From positions 3,100,001 through 3,164,000 of the forward strand of contig NZ_SZYH01000001.1 in NCBI RefSeq assembly GCF_005298175.1: a DNA stretch of 64,000 nt. The letters are read 5' to 3'. Positions 8,574 to 18,197 of the stretch are shown here, piece by piece (the first letter of the stretch is position 1; the number at the start of each line of letters is the position of its first letter). Origin of the DNA: Marinobacter panjinensis. Its GTDB lineage: Bacteria; Pseudomonadota; Gammaproteobacteria; Pseudomonadales; Oleiphilaceae. Under the pieces are notes generated by a model. That model was given only the letters and a program-made list of their open reading frames with translations, did not search any database and was not told the origin of the DNA. A program made the position numbers and the translations under genes.

Positions 8574-11500
8574 GCCGGGAACTGCCGCCCGTGGGGCCAT
8601 CCGGTGCCATTGCCCGGGTATTCCAGAACAACCACCTCACCCCGTTGCTTGCCATTCTGGCCATTATTCTGGGCATTCTCGTCGTGGTGGTCACTCCGAA
8701 AGAGGAAGAACCCCAGATTGACGTCACCATGGCAGACATCATGGTCGCGTTTCCCGGCGCCAGCACCCGCGAAGTGGAAAGCGCCATAGCCACGCCGGCC
8801 GAACAGGTAATGAGCGAAATCCAGGGCGTGGAGCATGTCTACTCGGTGTCGCGACAGGGCCAGGCGGTCATCACCGTTCAGTTCGAAGTGGGCATTCCGC
8901 GCCAGGAAGCGTTGGTGCGGTTGTACAACCAGGTCTATTCCAACCAGGACTGGTTGCCAGCCAACCTGGGTGCGACCCAGCCGGTCATCAAACCCAAGGG
9001 GATTGATGATGTTCCGGTGATGACCCTGACGCTCTACGATCCGGTTAACGGACACACGGGTGAGGAGCTTACCCGCCTGGCTCATATGCTGGAAGTGGCG
9101 TTGAAGCGGGTTCCGGGTACGCGGGATGTTTACACGACCGGGGGTATTCCTGACCGGGTCGATATCCGTTTTGACCCGGCGTTGCTGGCCGGCTTCAACC
9201 TGACCATCGACGATTTGCGTAACGCGCTGGCCGCTGCCAACACCAGCAGTCAGGAGGCCCGGATTACCCGGGATAACCTGTCCATTCCGGTTCAGGCCGG
9301 CACGCTGCTGAAATCGGTAGAGGATGTTCGTCGTCTGGTGGTGGGCATGCACAATGGCTCGGCGGTGTACCTGGAGGATGTAGCTGACATCAGCCGCGGC
9401 GGCACCGTGGCCGACCAGAGCGTGATGACTGGCTTCGGGCCGGCACAAGAGGCCGGGAAAGCAGGCCAGCCCGGCGACGTGTATCCCGCAGTCACCCTGG
9501 CTATCGCCAAGAAACCCGGTGAAAACGCCGTCAATATCACTACCGCCATTGAAGAACGGTTGGAGCGGTTGCGCAATCGGGCTTTGCCAGTGGGTGTGGA
9601 GGTGCTGGTTACCCGTGACTACGGTGCCACAGCCTCCCAGAAAGCCCGCAAGCTGATTACCGATCTTATTTCCGCCACCCTGTGCGTGGTGCTGCTGGTA
9701 TTGCTAGCCATGGGCTGGCGCCAGGCCCTCATTGTCGGGCTGGCCGTTCTGATTACCCTGTTGCTGACCCTGGTGTTTTCCTGGGCCTGGGGTTTTACCC
9801 TCAACCGGGTATCGCTGTTTGCGCTGATTTTCTCCATCGGCATATTGGTGGATGACGGCATCGTGATCACCGAGAACATCAACCGCCGGATCCAGAACTC
9901 CCGGTGGCCGGTGAAGGACATCATTCCGGTGGCGGTAGACGAGGTCGGAACGCCCACCATTATGGCGAGCCTGACCATCATGGCAGCGCTGATTCCGATG
10001 GCGTTTGTCAGTGGTCTGATGGGGCCCTACATGAGCCCGATTCCGATCAATGCCTCGGCGGGTATGGTGCTGTCCCAGATTGTGGCTTTTGTCGTCGCGC
10101 CCTGGCTGGCGTTCCGGTTGCTGAAACACAAGAAGGGGGAGCTGGCCGCAGAAGCGGATGAGGCGTCCAGTTCTGCCGATGGTGTCAGCCCGCTGTCCCT
10201 GCGCATCTTCCGCACGGTGCTGGCCCCGTTCCTCGGTGATCATCCCTGGCGCCGTCGCCTGCTTGGGCTGGGCGTGGTCGGACTGACCATTGCGGCTGCG
10301 TCATTGCCGGTGTTCCTGGCGGTTATTCTGAAAATGCTGCCATTCGACAACAAGTCGGAGCTGCAGGTGGTCGTGGACATGCCGGAGCGCACGCCGATGG
10401 AGCAGACCCAGCGGGTGCTGATGGAAATGGGCAGCTATCTGGAAACGATCGGGGAAGTGGCGAACTGGCAGACTTACGCCGGCACGGCCGCCCCTATCAA
10501 TTTTAACGGCCTGGTACGCCAGTATTATCTGCGCAGCGACCCCTATCAGGGGGATATCCAGATCAATCTGAGCCACGAGGACAACCGGGACCGCCAATCC
10601 CACGACATCGCCCAGTCCCTGCGGGCGCCGCTTACGGAGATTGGTGACAGGTACGGTGCCAGCGTGAAGATTGTGGAGGTGCCGCCGGGGCCGCCGGTGT
10701 TGTCTCCGGTGGTGGCCGAGATCTACGCCGTGGATGAATCCCGTCGGGCAGAGCTGGCGCGCCTGGTGGCAGAGGGTATGACAGAGATTGACGGGCTGGT
10801 GGATATAGACACCACCCTGGAGGCGCCGACGAAGCAGTGGGAAGTCGTGGTGGACCGGGATCGCGCAGCACGGCTCGGGGTTTCGCAGGCCCAGGTGGTC
10901 GGAGCCTTGCAGACGGCCCTCGGCGGAACCAGCGTCAGCTTCCTGCACGATGACCACGCCAAGTATCCCGTGCCCATCCGGGTAATTCTGGGGGAAGGGG
11001 ATAAGGCTCAGCCCTCGGTGCTGCTGTCGCTGAATGTGCGCAGCCGTGCCGGTAACCTGGTTCCGCTGGCAAGTATCGCCGAGGTTCGGGAAGCGGACTG
11101 GATGGGAGCCATCTATCACAAGGATTTGCTGCCGGTGACCTACGTCACGGCGGACATGGCGGGAGAGACCGACTCACCCTTGTACGGCATGTTTGCCATG
11201 GTGGACCGCCTGAAACAGCAGGAGGGTGCCCCGGAGCAGTACTTTATCGATCAACCACCACTGCCGGAAAAAGGCACCCTGAAATGGGACGGCGAGTGGC
11301 AGATTACCTACGAAACCTTCCGGGACATGGGCACCGCCTACAGTGTGGGCATATTCATGATTTTCGTGCTGCTGGTAGCGCAGTTCCGGTCCTACGTTCT
11401 GCCGCTGGTGATCATGGCGCCCATTCCGCTGACGCTGATCGGGATCATGCCCGGCCATGCCCTGCTGGGGCGTGAGTTTACCGCAACCAGCATGATTGGA

Positions 11501-11800
11501 ATGATCGCCCTCGCCGGCATCATCGTGCGCAATTCCATCCTGCTGGTGGTGTTTATCCGCCAGCTGATTGACGAGGGCGTGGAGCTGGACGAGGCCGTGG
11601 TACTGGCCGGGGCGGTGCGGATAAAACCCATTGCTCTGACCGCCATTTCAGCGATGGTGGGAGCCTACTTCATCCTCAACGATCCGATATTCAATGGTCT
11701 GGCGATATCCCTGATCTTTGGTCTGGCCATGTCCACCTTGCTGACGGTCGTTGTGGTGCCATTGCTTTACTACACTCTGGCTCGTTGCCGTTGGGTCTGA
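8570..11800 (+). CDS. RND efflux permease (AcrB/HAE-like)
   Basis: A 1076-residue inner-membrane pump with the duplicated RND plan: TM1, a large periplasmic loop, TM2-6, TM7, a second periplasmic loop and TM8-12. TM4 has the paired proton-relay acids in GILVDDGIVITEN. At the TM10 position equal to AcrB Lys940 it has Arg (GIIVRNSILLV), so the relay is altered but still positively charged. The start is GTG within the adaptor's stop region (GTGA). The stop TGA at 11800 abuts the stop of a convergent diguanylate cyclase, forming TGATCA. Likely exports drugs, solvents or similar hydrophobic compounds; specificity cannot be read. Confidence 0.92.
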   Translation: MSRELPPVGPSGAIARVFQNNHLTPLLAILAIILGILVVVVTPKEEEPQIDVTMADIMVAFPGASTREVESAIATPAEQVMSEIQGVEHVYSVSRQGQAVITVQFEVGIPRQEALVRLYNQVYSNQDWLPANLGATQPVIKPKGIDDVPVMTLTLYDPVNGHTGEELTRLAHMLEVALKRVPGTRDVYTTGGIPDRVDIRFDPALLAGFNLTIDDLRNALAAANTSSQEARITRDNLSIPVQAGTLLKSVEDVRRLVVGMHNGSAVYLEDVADISRGGTVADQSVMTGFGPAQEAGKAGQPGDVYPAVTLAIAKKPGENAVNITTAIEERLERLRNRALPVGVEVLVTRDYGATASQKARKLITDLISATLCVVLLVLLAMGWRQALIVGLAVLITLLLTLVFSWAWGFTLNRVSLFALIFSIGILVDDGIVITENINRRIQNSRWPVKDIIPVAVDEVGTPTIMASLTIMAALIPMAFVSGLMGPYMSPIPINASAGMVLSQIVAFVVAPWLAFRLLKHKKGELAAEADEASSSADGVSPLSLRIFRTVLAPFLGDHPWRRRLLGLGVVGLTIAAASLPVFLAVILKMLPFDNKSELQVVVDMPERTPMEQTQRVLMEMGSYLETIGEVANWQTYAGTAAPINFNGLVRQYYLRSDPYQGDIQINLSHEDNRDRQSHDIAQSLRAPLTEIGDRYGASVKIVEVPPGPPVLSPVVAEIYAVDESRRAELARLVAEGMTEIDGLVDIDTTLEAPTKQWEVVVDRDRAARLGVSQAQVVGALQTALGGTSVSFLHDDHAKYPVPIRVILGEGDKAQPSVLLSLNVRSRAGNLVPLASIAEVREADWMGAIYHKDLLPVTYVTADMAGETDSPLYGMFAMVDRLKQQEGAPEQYFIDQPPLPEKGTLKWDGEWQITYETFRDMGTAYSVGIFMIFVLLVAQFRSYVLPLVIMAPIPLTLIGIMPGHALLGREFTATSMIGMIALAGIIVRNSILLVVFIRQLIDEGVELDEAVVLAGAVRIKPIALTAISAMVGAYFILNDPIFNGLAISLIFGLAMSTLLTVVVVPLLYYTLARCRWV

Positions 11801-12859
11801 TCAGGTATTGGCTGTGGCGGTTGAAGGGGAAAGCGCGGGGATTATCCGGTTACGCCCGTCCTCCTTGGCCTTGTAAAGGCGGATATCTGCCTCGCGGACC
11901 AGCTCCCGCAGGGTGTCGCCATCGGTGCCAAGTTCAGCAACACCGCCGCTGAGCGTCACTCGAATCACATTGTTGGCGACGGTCAGGGGGGTGGACGCCA
12001 CGGCTATGCGGATTTTTTCAGCCACTTCCATAGCCTGCCGGCTGTTGGTGTTGCTGAGCAGAATGCCGAATTCCTCGCCCCCCAGGCGCGCGGCCACATC
12101 GGTGGCGCGCAGGCATTCCCGGAAAATACGCGCAACGTGTTGCAGCGTCAGGTCACCGGTTTCGTGGCCATGGTTGTCGTTAACGTCCTTGAAGTGATCC
12201 AGGTCGAGAATCAGGACAGACACCGGAGAGCTGTATCGCCGCGCCCGTTGTTTCTCCTGCTCAAAAACATCGCTGAGCCGGGCCCGGTTGGCAAGACCGG
12301 TTAGCGGGTCGGTCTGGGCGAGTTTCATGAGCTGGCGCTCGGAGGTTTCACGGGTAACTTCGTAGACATGTGAAAACACCAGAATACACAGGGAGATAAC
12401 TGCGATGTTGGTAATCGGAAGAGCCTGCATCATGTCGGGCTGATCCAGATGCCTGTACACGAAAATCACTGCGGCTATTCCCATGTAGAAAACGGAAACG
12501 GCGAGCCCGAGACGACGCCCCATCAGCAGGTGCGAGATAATTGGTATCAGCAGCACCCAGGCGTGGACAGCAGAAGTGGCCCGCGGGGTCGCCATTGCGA
12601 ACACCATTGCGGTGAAGAATGGAATCAGATAGGCAATGATCCAGCGTTCCAGGTGCCGGGTGTTGCGGATCGCCCGGTAAACGATGATGGAATAGATGCC
12701 CATTGCGATTTCCACAAAGGCCAGCGGATAACTGCCTCTCATGAGATTCATGGCCGAGAACAGTGTGGCGCCAATGACGCACAGCACCAGCAATGCCTTC
12801 AGTACCGCCTTGCGGTAAGGCCGCGCCAGTTCTTTCAGGGGGTCTTTGTAGCTGTCCAT
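11801..12859 (-). CDS. Membrane diguanylate cyclase (GGDEF)
   Basis: A 352-residue protein with about six transmembrane helices in residues 15-175 and a C-terminal GGDEF domain. The active loop reads RLGGEEF, an active variant. An RxxD motif (RATD) stands five residues before it, the position of the allosteric I-site that binds c-di-GMP for feedback inhibition. The DxLTGLxNR opening (TDPLTGLANR) and LDLDHFKDVND metal-binding segment are intact. It makes c-di-GMP from two GTP. The stop abuts the stop of the convergent RND gene without a spacer. The 267 bp between this gene and the next adaptor gene (12860-13126) contain a small AGACT-AA-AGTCT dyad at 12980-12991 but no clear promoter. Confidence 0.93.
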   Translation of the reverse strand: MDSYKDPLKELARPYRKAVLKALLVLCVIGATLFSAMNLMRGSYPLAFVEIAMGIYSIIVYRAIRNTRHLERWIIAYLIPFFTAMVFAMATPRATSAVHAWVLLIPIISHLLMGRRLGLAVSVFYMGIAAVIFVYRHLDQPDMMQALPITNIAVISLCILVFSHVYEVTRETSERQLMKLAQTDPLTGLANRARLSDVFEQEKQRARRYSSPVSVLILDLDHFKDVNDNHGHETGDLTLQHVARIFRECLRATDVAARLGGEEFGILLSNTNSRQAMEVAEKIRIAVASTPLTVANNVIRVTLSGGVAELGTDGDTLRELVREADIRLYKAKEDGRNRIIPALSPSTATANT

Positions 12860-13126
12860 GCGCGAGATCTGTAGCGGCCGGGAAGGGGCTGATTCCGAAC
12901 CCTGGAATGTGTAGATAAAGTGAGCATACCTCAGAAGTGTGAATTAGATCAGATTTCCGACAAAAAGTGATGATGCCCGAGACTAAAGTCTAAGTGTTCC
13001 TGACAAAGATCCCACATGCGCTATATTGACGCACCATGCCGGATCCGGATCCAAAACCGGGTTGGGGCTGTATAGTAAGTAGCCTGATTTCTTCGAGGCT
13101 TACACACCGTGATTGGCCAGAGAACC

Positions 13127-14368
13127 ATGAAAAAACGTTTTATTCCCCTGCTTATACTTGCCATCGGTATTGCCGGCTTCGTTCTGCTCAAAGCTACCCG
13201 GCCAGAGCCGGAAACGGCCAGCGCCCGGGAGCGTAGCTGGCTGGTTGAAGTGATGACCGTGGAGCCCGGTACCCACACACCCGTGCTGCCCCTCTATGGT
13301 CAGCTTATGGCGCCGGAACAGGTAACCATTGTCGCGCCCCTGGCAGGGCGAATTGGAAGCCGGCCGGTGCGGGAGGGGCAGCGCGTGGCGGAGGGAGAGC
13401 TATTGGTCGCTCTGGATGAAGCGGATGTCAGGCCGCTGGTTGCCCAGGCAGAGGCAGATGTAAAAGATCTCCAGGCCCAGCTGGCCTCGGAACAGGTGCG
13501 TCATGCCAATGACCGCGAGGCGCTGGAGGGGGAGAAAGCCATTCTGAGCAACGCCAAACGCCAGTTTGAGCGAACACAGTCCCTGGTTAGCCGCAACCTG
13601 TCCTCTCAGGAAGACCTGGAAGCCGCCTCGGATGCCCTGGCACGGGCCCGCCTCACGGTTACCGCCCGGCAGCGGGCGGTGGACGAGCACCCCTCGCGGC
13701 TGCAAAGCCTGGATGCCAGGCTTGCCCGGGCCCAGGCCGCATTGGCTGCCGCGCGCCGGGACGCCGGGAGAGCGACAGTGACTGCTCCTTTCGACGGTAT
13801 TGTGACGGATATTCAGGTGGCCGAGGGTGACCGCATTTCGCAAAACGCCAGGCTGCTTTCCTTCTACCCGGACCAGGGGCTGGAACTGAGGGCCAGGGTG
13901 CCGGATGTATTCCGGCAGGAGTTGCTGGATGCCCTGGACGCCGGTGAGGAACTGCAAGCGGAAACCGAAAATGGCCAGCATCGTTTTGTCCTGTCCCGTT
14001 TCGCCGGTACCAGTGATCCTGCGGGCACCGAGGCGATACTGGTATTGAGCGGCGAGGCCGGTGGCCTGCGCCCGGGTGGGTTGCTCCCGGTCACGCTGGA
14101 ACGGCCGCCGAGGCAGGACGCCATTGCCATCCCCTACAGTGCCCTCTATGGCAGTGACAGTGTGTACCGGATGACCAATGGCTCCCGTATGCAGCGCGTC
14201 ACGGTGAAACGCCTGGGGGAGGCCAGAGGTTCGAACGGTGAGCGTCATGTGCTGGTGTCGGCTGAGGGGCTGGACGCCGGCAACTCCCTGATTACCACCC
14301 ATCTCCCCAATGCCATGACGGGCCTGAAAGTGGAGCTTGCGGGCGGCGCGCAGGAGGCGGGCGAATGA
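13127..14368 (+). CDS. RND efflux periplasmic adaptor, second system
   Basis: Begins with a signal-anchor (MKKRFIPLLILAIGIAGFVLL), then a lipoyl half (IVAPLAGRIGSRPVREGQRVAEGELLVALDE), a long alpha-hairpin rich in Gln, Glu, Ala and Arg (about residues 100-215), and the second lipoyl half (TVTAPFDGIVTDIQVAEGDRIS), followed by the barrel. A GTG at 13109, six codons upstream and preceded by GAGG, is an alternative start. There is no lipobox, so the adaptor is probably held by its N-terminal helix. The next gene overlaps by 4 bp. It is the first gene of a five-gene run ending at 21550. Function is adaptor between pump and outer-membrane channel. Confidence 0.88.
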   Translation: MKKRFIPLLILAIGIAGFVLLKATRPEPETASARERSWLVEVMTVEPGTHTPVLPLYGQLMAPEQVTIVAPLAGRIGSRPVREGQRVAEGELLVALDEADVRPLVAQAEADVKDLQAQLASEQVRHANDREALEGEKAILSNAKRQFERTQSLVSRNLSSQEDLEAASDALARARLTVTARQRAVDEHPSRLQSLDARLARAQAALAAARRDAGRATVTAPFDGIVTDIQVAEGDRISQNARLLSFYPDQGLELRARVPDVFRQELLDALDAGEELQAETENGQHRFVLSRFAGTSDPAGTEAILVLSGEAGGLRPGGLLPVTLERPPRQDAIAIPYSALYGSDSVYRMTNGSRMQRVTVKRLGEARGSNGERHVLVSAEGLDAGNSLITTHLPNAMTGLKVELAGGAQEAGE

Positions 14369-17300
14369 GGCGCCGCCGCGGTGTGATCGGTTTCTTTGTT
14401 CACCACCGGGTCGCGGCCAACCTGGTCATGCTGGTTATGCTGCTTGGGGGCACCCTGGCGCTGAGCCGGATGAACATCCAGTTCTTTCCCAATTTTGCCC
14501 TTGATATTGTGAGCGTCCGGGTGGTGTGGAGTGGTGCCTCCGCCGAGGACGTCGAGCAGGGCATCACCAATCCCCTGGAACAGCGCTTACGCAGTGTTCA
14601 GGGCCTGAAGAAAATGACCTCAACCTCCGCCCAGGGGGTGTCATCCATCACTCTGGAATTTACCGAGAACACCAACCCCATCCAGGCCCTGGATGACGTT
14701 CGCCAGCAAGTGGATGAGTTCACTAACCTGCCTGCTGAAGCGGAAGAACCCCAGGTAACCCGCTTTGAACGATACGAACCTGTTGGCCGGTTGCTGGTGT
14801 ACGGTGATATGGATCGGACTGAGCTGCGTCAGCTGGCCTACCGATATGAAGATGAGCTGCTGTCACGGGGTATCGACCGGGTATCCATTCGCGGTCTGCC
14901 GGAGCAACAGATCAGCATCGATGTGCCGGTGGAGCGCCTGGAAGCCCTGGGCTTGTCCCTGGACCAGATTGCCGAGCGTGTAGGGTCCATCTCCCGGGAT
15001 CTGCCTGCCGGCATGATGGGGCAGCAGGACGCCACCCGGGAGCTGCGGTCGGTAGAGCAGCGCCGAAGTCCCCAGGCCTTTGAAACCATTCCGGTGCTCA
15101 GTGGTGAGCGTATTCAGCTGCGTCTCGGTGATATTGCCATCATTCGCCAGGAGGCACGGGAGAGTCAGGTGAACCTGACCCGGGATGGGCACCCGGCGGT
15201 GGAACTCCAGCTTCAGCGTGCCGAGGATGGTAACTCCCTGGAAGCGGCCGGCATACTGGAGGAGTGGCTGGCAGATACCCGGCCGGTGCTGCCGCCCTCT
15301 GTTGAACTGGAGGTCTATGACGAGACCTGGCAGTTGCTGGATGACCGCATTTCCCTGTTGATCAAGAACGGCATGGGCGGCCTGGTGCTGGTCATTATCC
15401 TGCTCTACCTGTTCCTGCCGGGCCGGGTAGCCCTGTGGGTGGCCATTGGTATTCCCACCGCCTTTCTGGCGGCATTGGCCGTACTCTGGGGTATTGGCGG
15501 CTCCATCAACATGATTTCCCTGTTCGCGCTGATCATGGCCCTGGGGGTGATCGTGGACGATGCCATTGTGGTGGGGGAGGACGCCGACGCCCACGCCCGC
15601 ATGGGGGAAGAATCCATCTATGCCTCCGAGGGGGCCGCCAGACGCATGGTGTGGCCGGTTCTGGCGTCGTCGCTGACCACCGTGGCTGCCTTCATGCCGT
15701 TGCTGGTGGTGGGAGGTGTGATCGGCAATATCCTGGGGGATATTCCCCTGGTGATGATCTGCGTGCTGATTGCCTCGTTGCTGGAATGCTTTATCGTGCT
15801 GCCGGCTCATCTGCGCCATGCCTTCATCCCCGGCAAACCCAAGCAGTCGCAAGCCGGTCCGGTGGAGCGTGTGCGGAACCGGTTTGAGTCAGGCTTTGAT
15901 CGTTTCCGTGAGGGGCCTTTCCGCCAGGTGTCCCGCTACACCCTGCAGCATCGTGGCCTTACCCTGGCTTCTGCCCTGGCGGTGGCCCTGCTGACAGTGG
16001 GGCTGCTGGTTGGCGGCCGGCTCGGGTTCAATTTCTTCCCGACACCGGAGCCGTCGGTGCTCTACGCCAATGCCAGTTTTGTGGCCGGCACCAACCGCGA
16101 AACGGTGGACGATTTTGTCGCCAGGATGCAACAGGCCCTGAACGAAACCGAACAGGCACTGGGGGGCGACCTGATCCTGCACGCTGTCGCCAATCACGGC
16201 ACCAGCCAGGGTGCTGAGGGCACCACACGGACCGGGGACGAGCTGGGCTCCATCATGGTGGAACTGGTGCCATCGGACCGCCGCACGATTCGCAACCCGG
16301 AATTCATTACTGCCTGGCGGGACCGGCTGAACCGGCCCGCCGGCCTGGATAATCTCACCATCTCCGAGCGCCAGTCTGGCCCGCCAGGCAAGGATGTGAA
16401 CGTGCGGCTGACGGGAGAGAACGCCATCGACCTCAAGACGGCGGCTGAAACCCTCAATGAGTCCCTGCGTACCCTGCCCGGTGTGCTGGATACCGAAGAC
16501 GACATGCCCTGGGGCCGGGAGCAGCTTATCTATCAGGTCAGTGCCCACGGTGAGGCGCTGGGACTGACCACCAATGATCTGGGGCGCCAGCTGCGGGCGG
16601 CATTCGACGGCCGGATTGCCCAGATCTACCAGGATGGGCGGGACGAAGTGGAAGTGCGGGTACAGTTACCTCGCGAGCAGCGGGAAAGCATGGCAACCCT
16701 GTCACAGCTGACCGTGCGGATACCGGACGGGCGCTTTGTGCCACTGGCACAGGTCATGAATCTGGACCATCGCCAGGGCTTCCAGGCCCTGCGGCACGCG
16801 GAGGGGGAATTATCGGTAGAGGTCACCGCCTCCCTGAATACCCGCATCAGTACCTCAGACCAGATCATCGCCAGTCTGGAGGAAAATGTACTGCCGTCCC
16901 TCGCCAGCCAGTACAACCTGCGATACAGCTTCGAGGGCCGGGCTGCCGACCAGCGTGAAACCATGGACGACATGAAAACCGGGCTTATTATCGGCCTGGG
17001 GCTGATGTATGTGGTTCTGGCCTGGGTGTTCGCGTCCTGGAGCATGCCATTGATCGTAATGGCCATTATTCCGTTTGCCCTGGTCGGGGCGCTGATCGGC
17101 CACTGGTTAATGGGGCTGCAGCTCACCATTCTTTCCCTGTTCGGGCTGTTTGGCCTGTCCGGCATTGTGGTGAATAACGCCATTATTCTCGTGGCCTTCT
17201 ACAACCAGCAACGGACGAAAGGGCTGGGCATTACCGATGCCCTTAACGAAGCGGCGGTGCAACGGGTGCGCGCGGTATTGCTGACCTCACTCACCACCAT

Positions 17301-17511
17301 TGGTGGCCTGCTGCCCCTACTGTTCGAAACCTCCCTGCAGGCCCAGTTCCTGATTCCCATGGCCACCTCCATTGCCTTTGGCCTGGGGCTGTCTACGCTG
17401 CTGGTCCTGGCGGTGATTCCGGCGTTACTGTCCTACCTTGAGCAGTTTCGTGAGTGGCGGGCCTACCGCCGGGGTGAGGAGCCCGAACCCACTATTCAGC
17501 GGAGCGTGTGA
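14365..17511 (+). CDS. RND efflux permease, second system
   Basis: A 1048-residue RND transporter. TM4 has the acid pair in ALGVIVDDAIVVGED. The position of AcrB Lys940 in TM10 is Asn (GIVVNNAIILVAFY), so the classic Asp-Asp-Lys relay is incomplete, as in the RND subgroup with a GIVVN motif. Two large periplasmic loops and a Pro-rich start (IQFFPNFALDIVSVRVVWSGAS) are present. AGGAGG precedes the ATG, which overlaps the adaptor stop by 4 bp. The stop TGA shares its A with the ATG of the ABC ATPase gene, so pump and ABC exporter are likely made together. The substrate may be lipid-like, given the neighbours; this is inference. Confidence 0.92.
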   Translation: MRRRRGVIGFFVHHRVAANLVMLVMLLGGTLALSRMNIQFFPNFALDIVSVRVVWSGASAEDVEQGITNPLEQRLRSVQGLKKMTSTSAQGVSSITLEFTENTNPIQALDDVRQQVDEFTNLPAEAEEPQVTRFERYEPVGRLLVYGDMDRTELRQLAYRYEDELLSRGIDRVSIRGLPEQQISIDVPVERLEALGLSLDQIAERVGSISRDLPAGMMGQQDATRELRSVEQRRSPQAFETIPVLSGERIQLRLGDIAIIRQEARESQVNLTRDGHPAVELQLQRAEDGNSLEAAGILEEWLADTRPVLPPSVELEVYDETWQLLDDRISLLIKNGMGGLVLVIILLYLFLPGRVALWVAIGIPTAFLAALAVLWGIGGSINMISLFALIMALGVIVDDAIVVGEDADAHARMGEESIYASEGAARRMVWPVLASSLTTVAAFMPLLVVGGVIGNILGDIPLVMICVLIASLLECFIVLPAHLRHAFIPGKPKQSQAGPVERVRNRFESGFDRFREGPFRQVSRYTLQHRGLTLASALAVALLTVGLLVGGRLGFNFFPTPEPSVLYANASFVAGTNRETVDDFVARMQQALNETEQALGGDLILHAVANHGTSQGAEGTTRTGDELGSIMVELVPSDRRTIRNPEFITAWRDRLNRPAGLDNLTISERQSGPPGKDVNVRLTGENAIDLKTAAETLNESLRTLPGVLDTEDDMPWGREQLIYQVSAHGEALGLTTNDLGRQLRAAFDGRIAQIYQDGRDEVEVRVQLPREQRESMATLSQLTVRIPDGRFVPLAQVMNLDHRQGFQALRHAEGELSVEVTASLNTRISTSDQIIASLEENVLPSLASQYNLRYSFEGRAADQRETMDDMKTGLIIGLGLMYVVLAWVFASWSMPLIVMAIIPFALVGALIGHWLMGLQLTILSLFGLFGLSGIVVNNAIILVAFYNQQRTKGLGITDALNEAAVQRVRAVLLTSLTTIGGLLPLLFETSLQAQFLIPMATSIAFGLGLSTLLVLAVIPALLSYLEQFREWRAYRRGEEPEPTIQRSV

Positions 17512-18194
17512 TGTCGAAGCCGGTACTGGCCGTTGAAGGGTTGAGCAAAGGGTTTACCAGCGGTGAGCAACGGGTGGCCGTGCTGAGTGACCTGTCGCTG
17601 AGTGTCGGCCCGGGTGAGTCCCTGGCGGTTATCGGGCGCTCCGGGTCTGGCAAGAGCACCCTGTTGAACCTGTTGTGCGGCCTGGAAATACCGGATGAGG
17701 GAACCATCACGGTTGCAGGAGAATCCTTTGACGGGGCTGGCAGCAGCGATGCCGATGCACGCTGGGCGGAACTGCGGCGACGCTCCATTGGCGTGGTTTT
17801 CCAGGACGCCAACCTGATGCCGGCGCTGTCGCTGTTGGAGAATGTTCGACTGCGGGGGCATCTGGCCGGCCAGGCCGTCGGTGGCGAGCGCGGTTGGTTG
17901 GAACGTCTGGGCGTGGGGGCAGAAGTCGATCGCTATCCCGATAAGGTCTCCGGTGGTCAGGCCCAGCGTGCGGCACTGGCCATGGTGTTTGCCATGACGC
18001 CGGCTCTGATACTGGCGGATGAGCCCACTGGCAGTCTCGACCGCCATACCGCCGATGACGTCGCCGACTGTCTGTTTGACATGCAGCGGACGACGGGCTG
18101 CGCTTTGGTACTCGCCACCCATGACAGAGAACTGGCTGCCCGCTGTGATCATCTGCTCGACCTGAGCGCTCTCGACCCGATGGGACGTGAGTAG
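17511..18194 (+). CDS. ABC exporter ATPase, LolD/MacB-like
   Basis: A 227-residue ATPase. Walker A is GRSGSGKST, the signature is VSGGQAQR, Walker B is LILADEPTGSLD, and the H-loop His lies in LATHD. The sequence type is that of ATPases that work with FtsX-type permeases (LolD, MacB, YbbA). The ATG shares one base with the RND stop; a GTG one codon earlier is possible. It presumably powers the FtsX-like permease encoded 3 bp downstream as a type VII (mechanotransmission) ABC system acting at the periplasmic side of the inner membrane. Confidence 0.92.
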   Translation: MSKPVLAVEGLSKGFTSGEQRVAVLSDLSLSVGPGESLAVIGRSGSGKSTLLNLLCGLEIPDEGTITVAGESFDGAGSSDADARWAELRRRSIGVVFQDANLMPALSLLENVRLRGHLAGQAVGGERGWLERLGVGAEVDRYPDKVSGGQAQRAALAMVFAMTPALILADEPTGSLDRHTADDVADCLFDMQRTTGCALVLATHDRELAARCDHLLDLSALDPMGRE

Positions 18195-18197
18195 TCC

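Noticed and set aside
8423..9448. Open frame of 341 codons antisense to the first RND permease, and similar long antisense frames at 14863-15852 and 24254-25258
   Set aside because: They mirror the codon bias of well-supported genes on the other strand, show no recognisable domain and have no ribosome sites; typical high-GC shadow frames.
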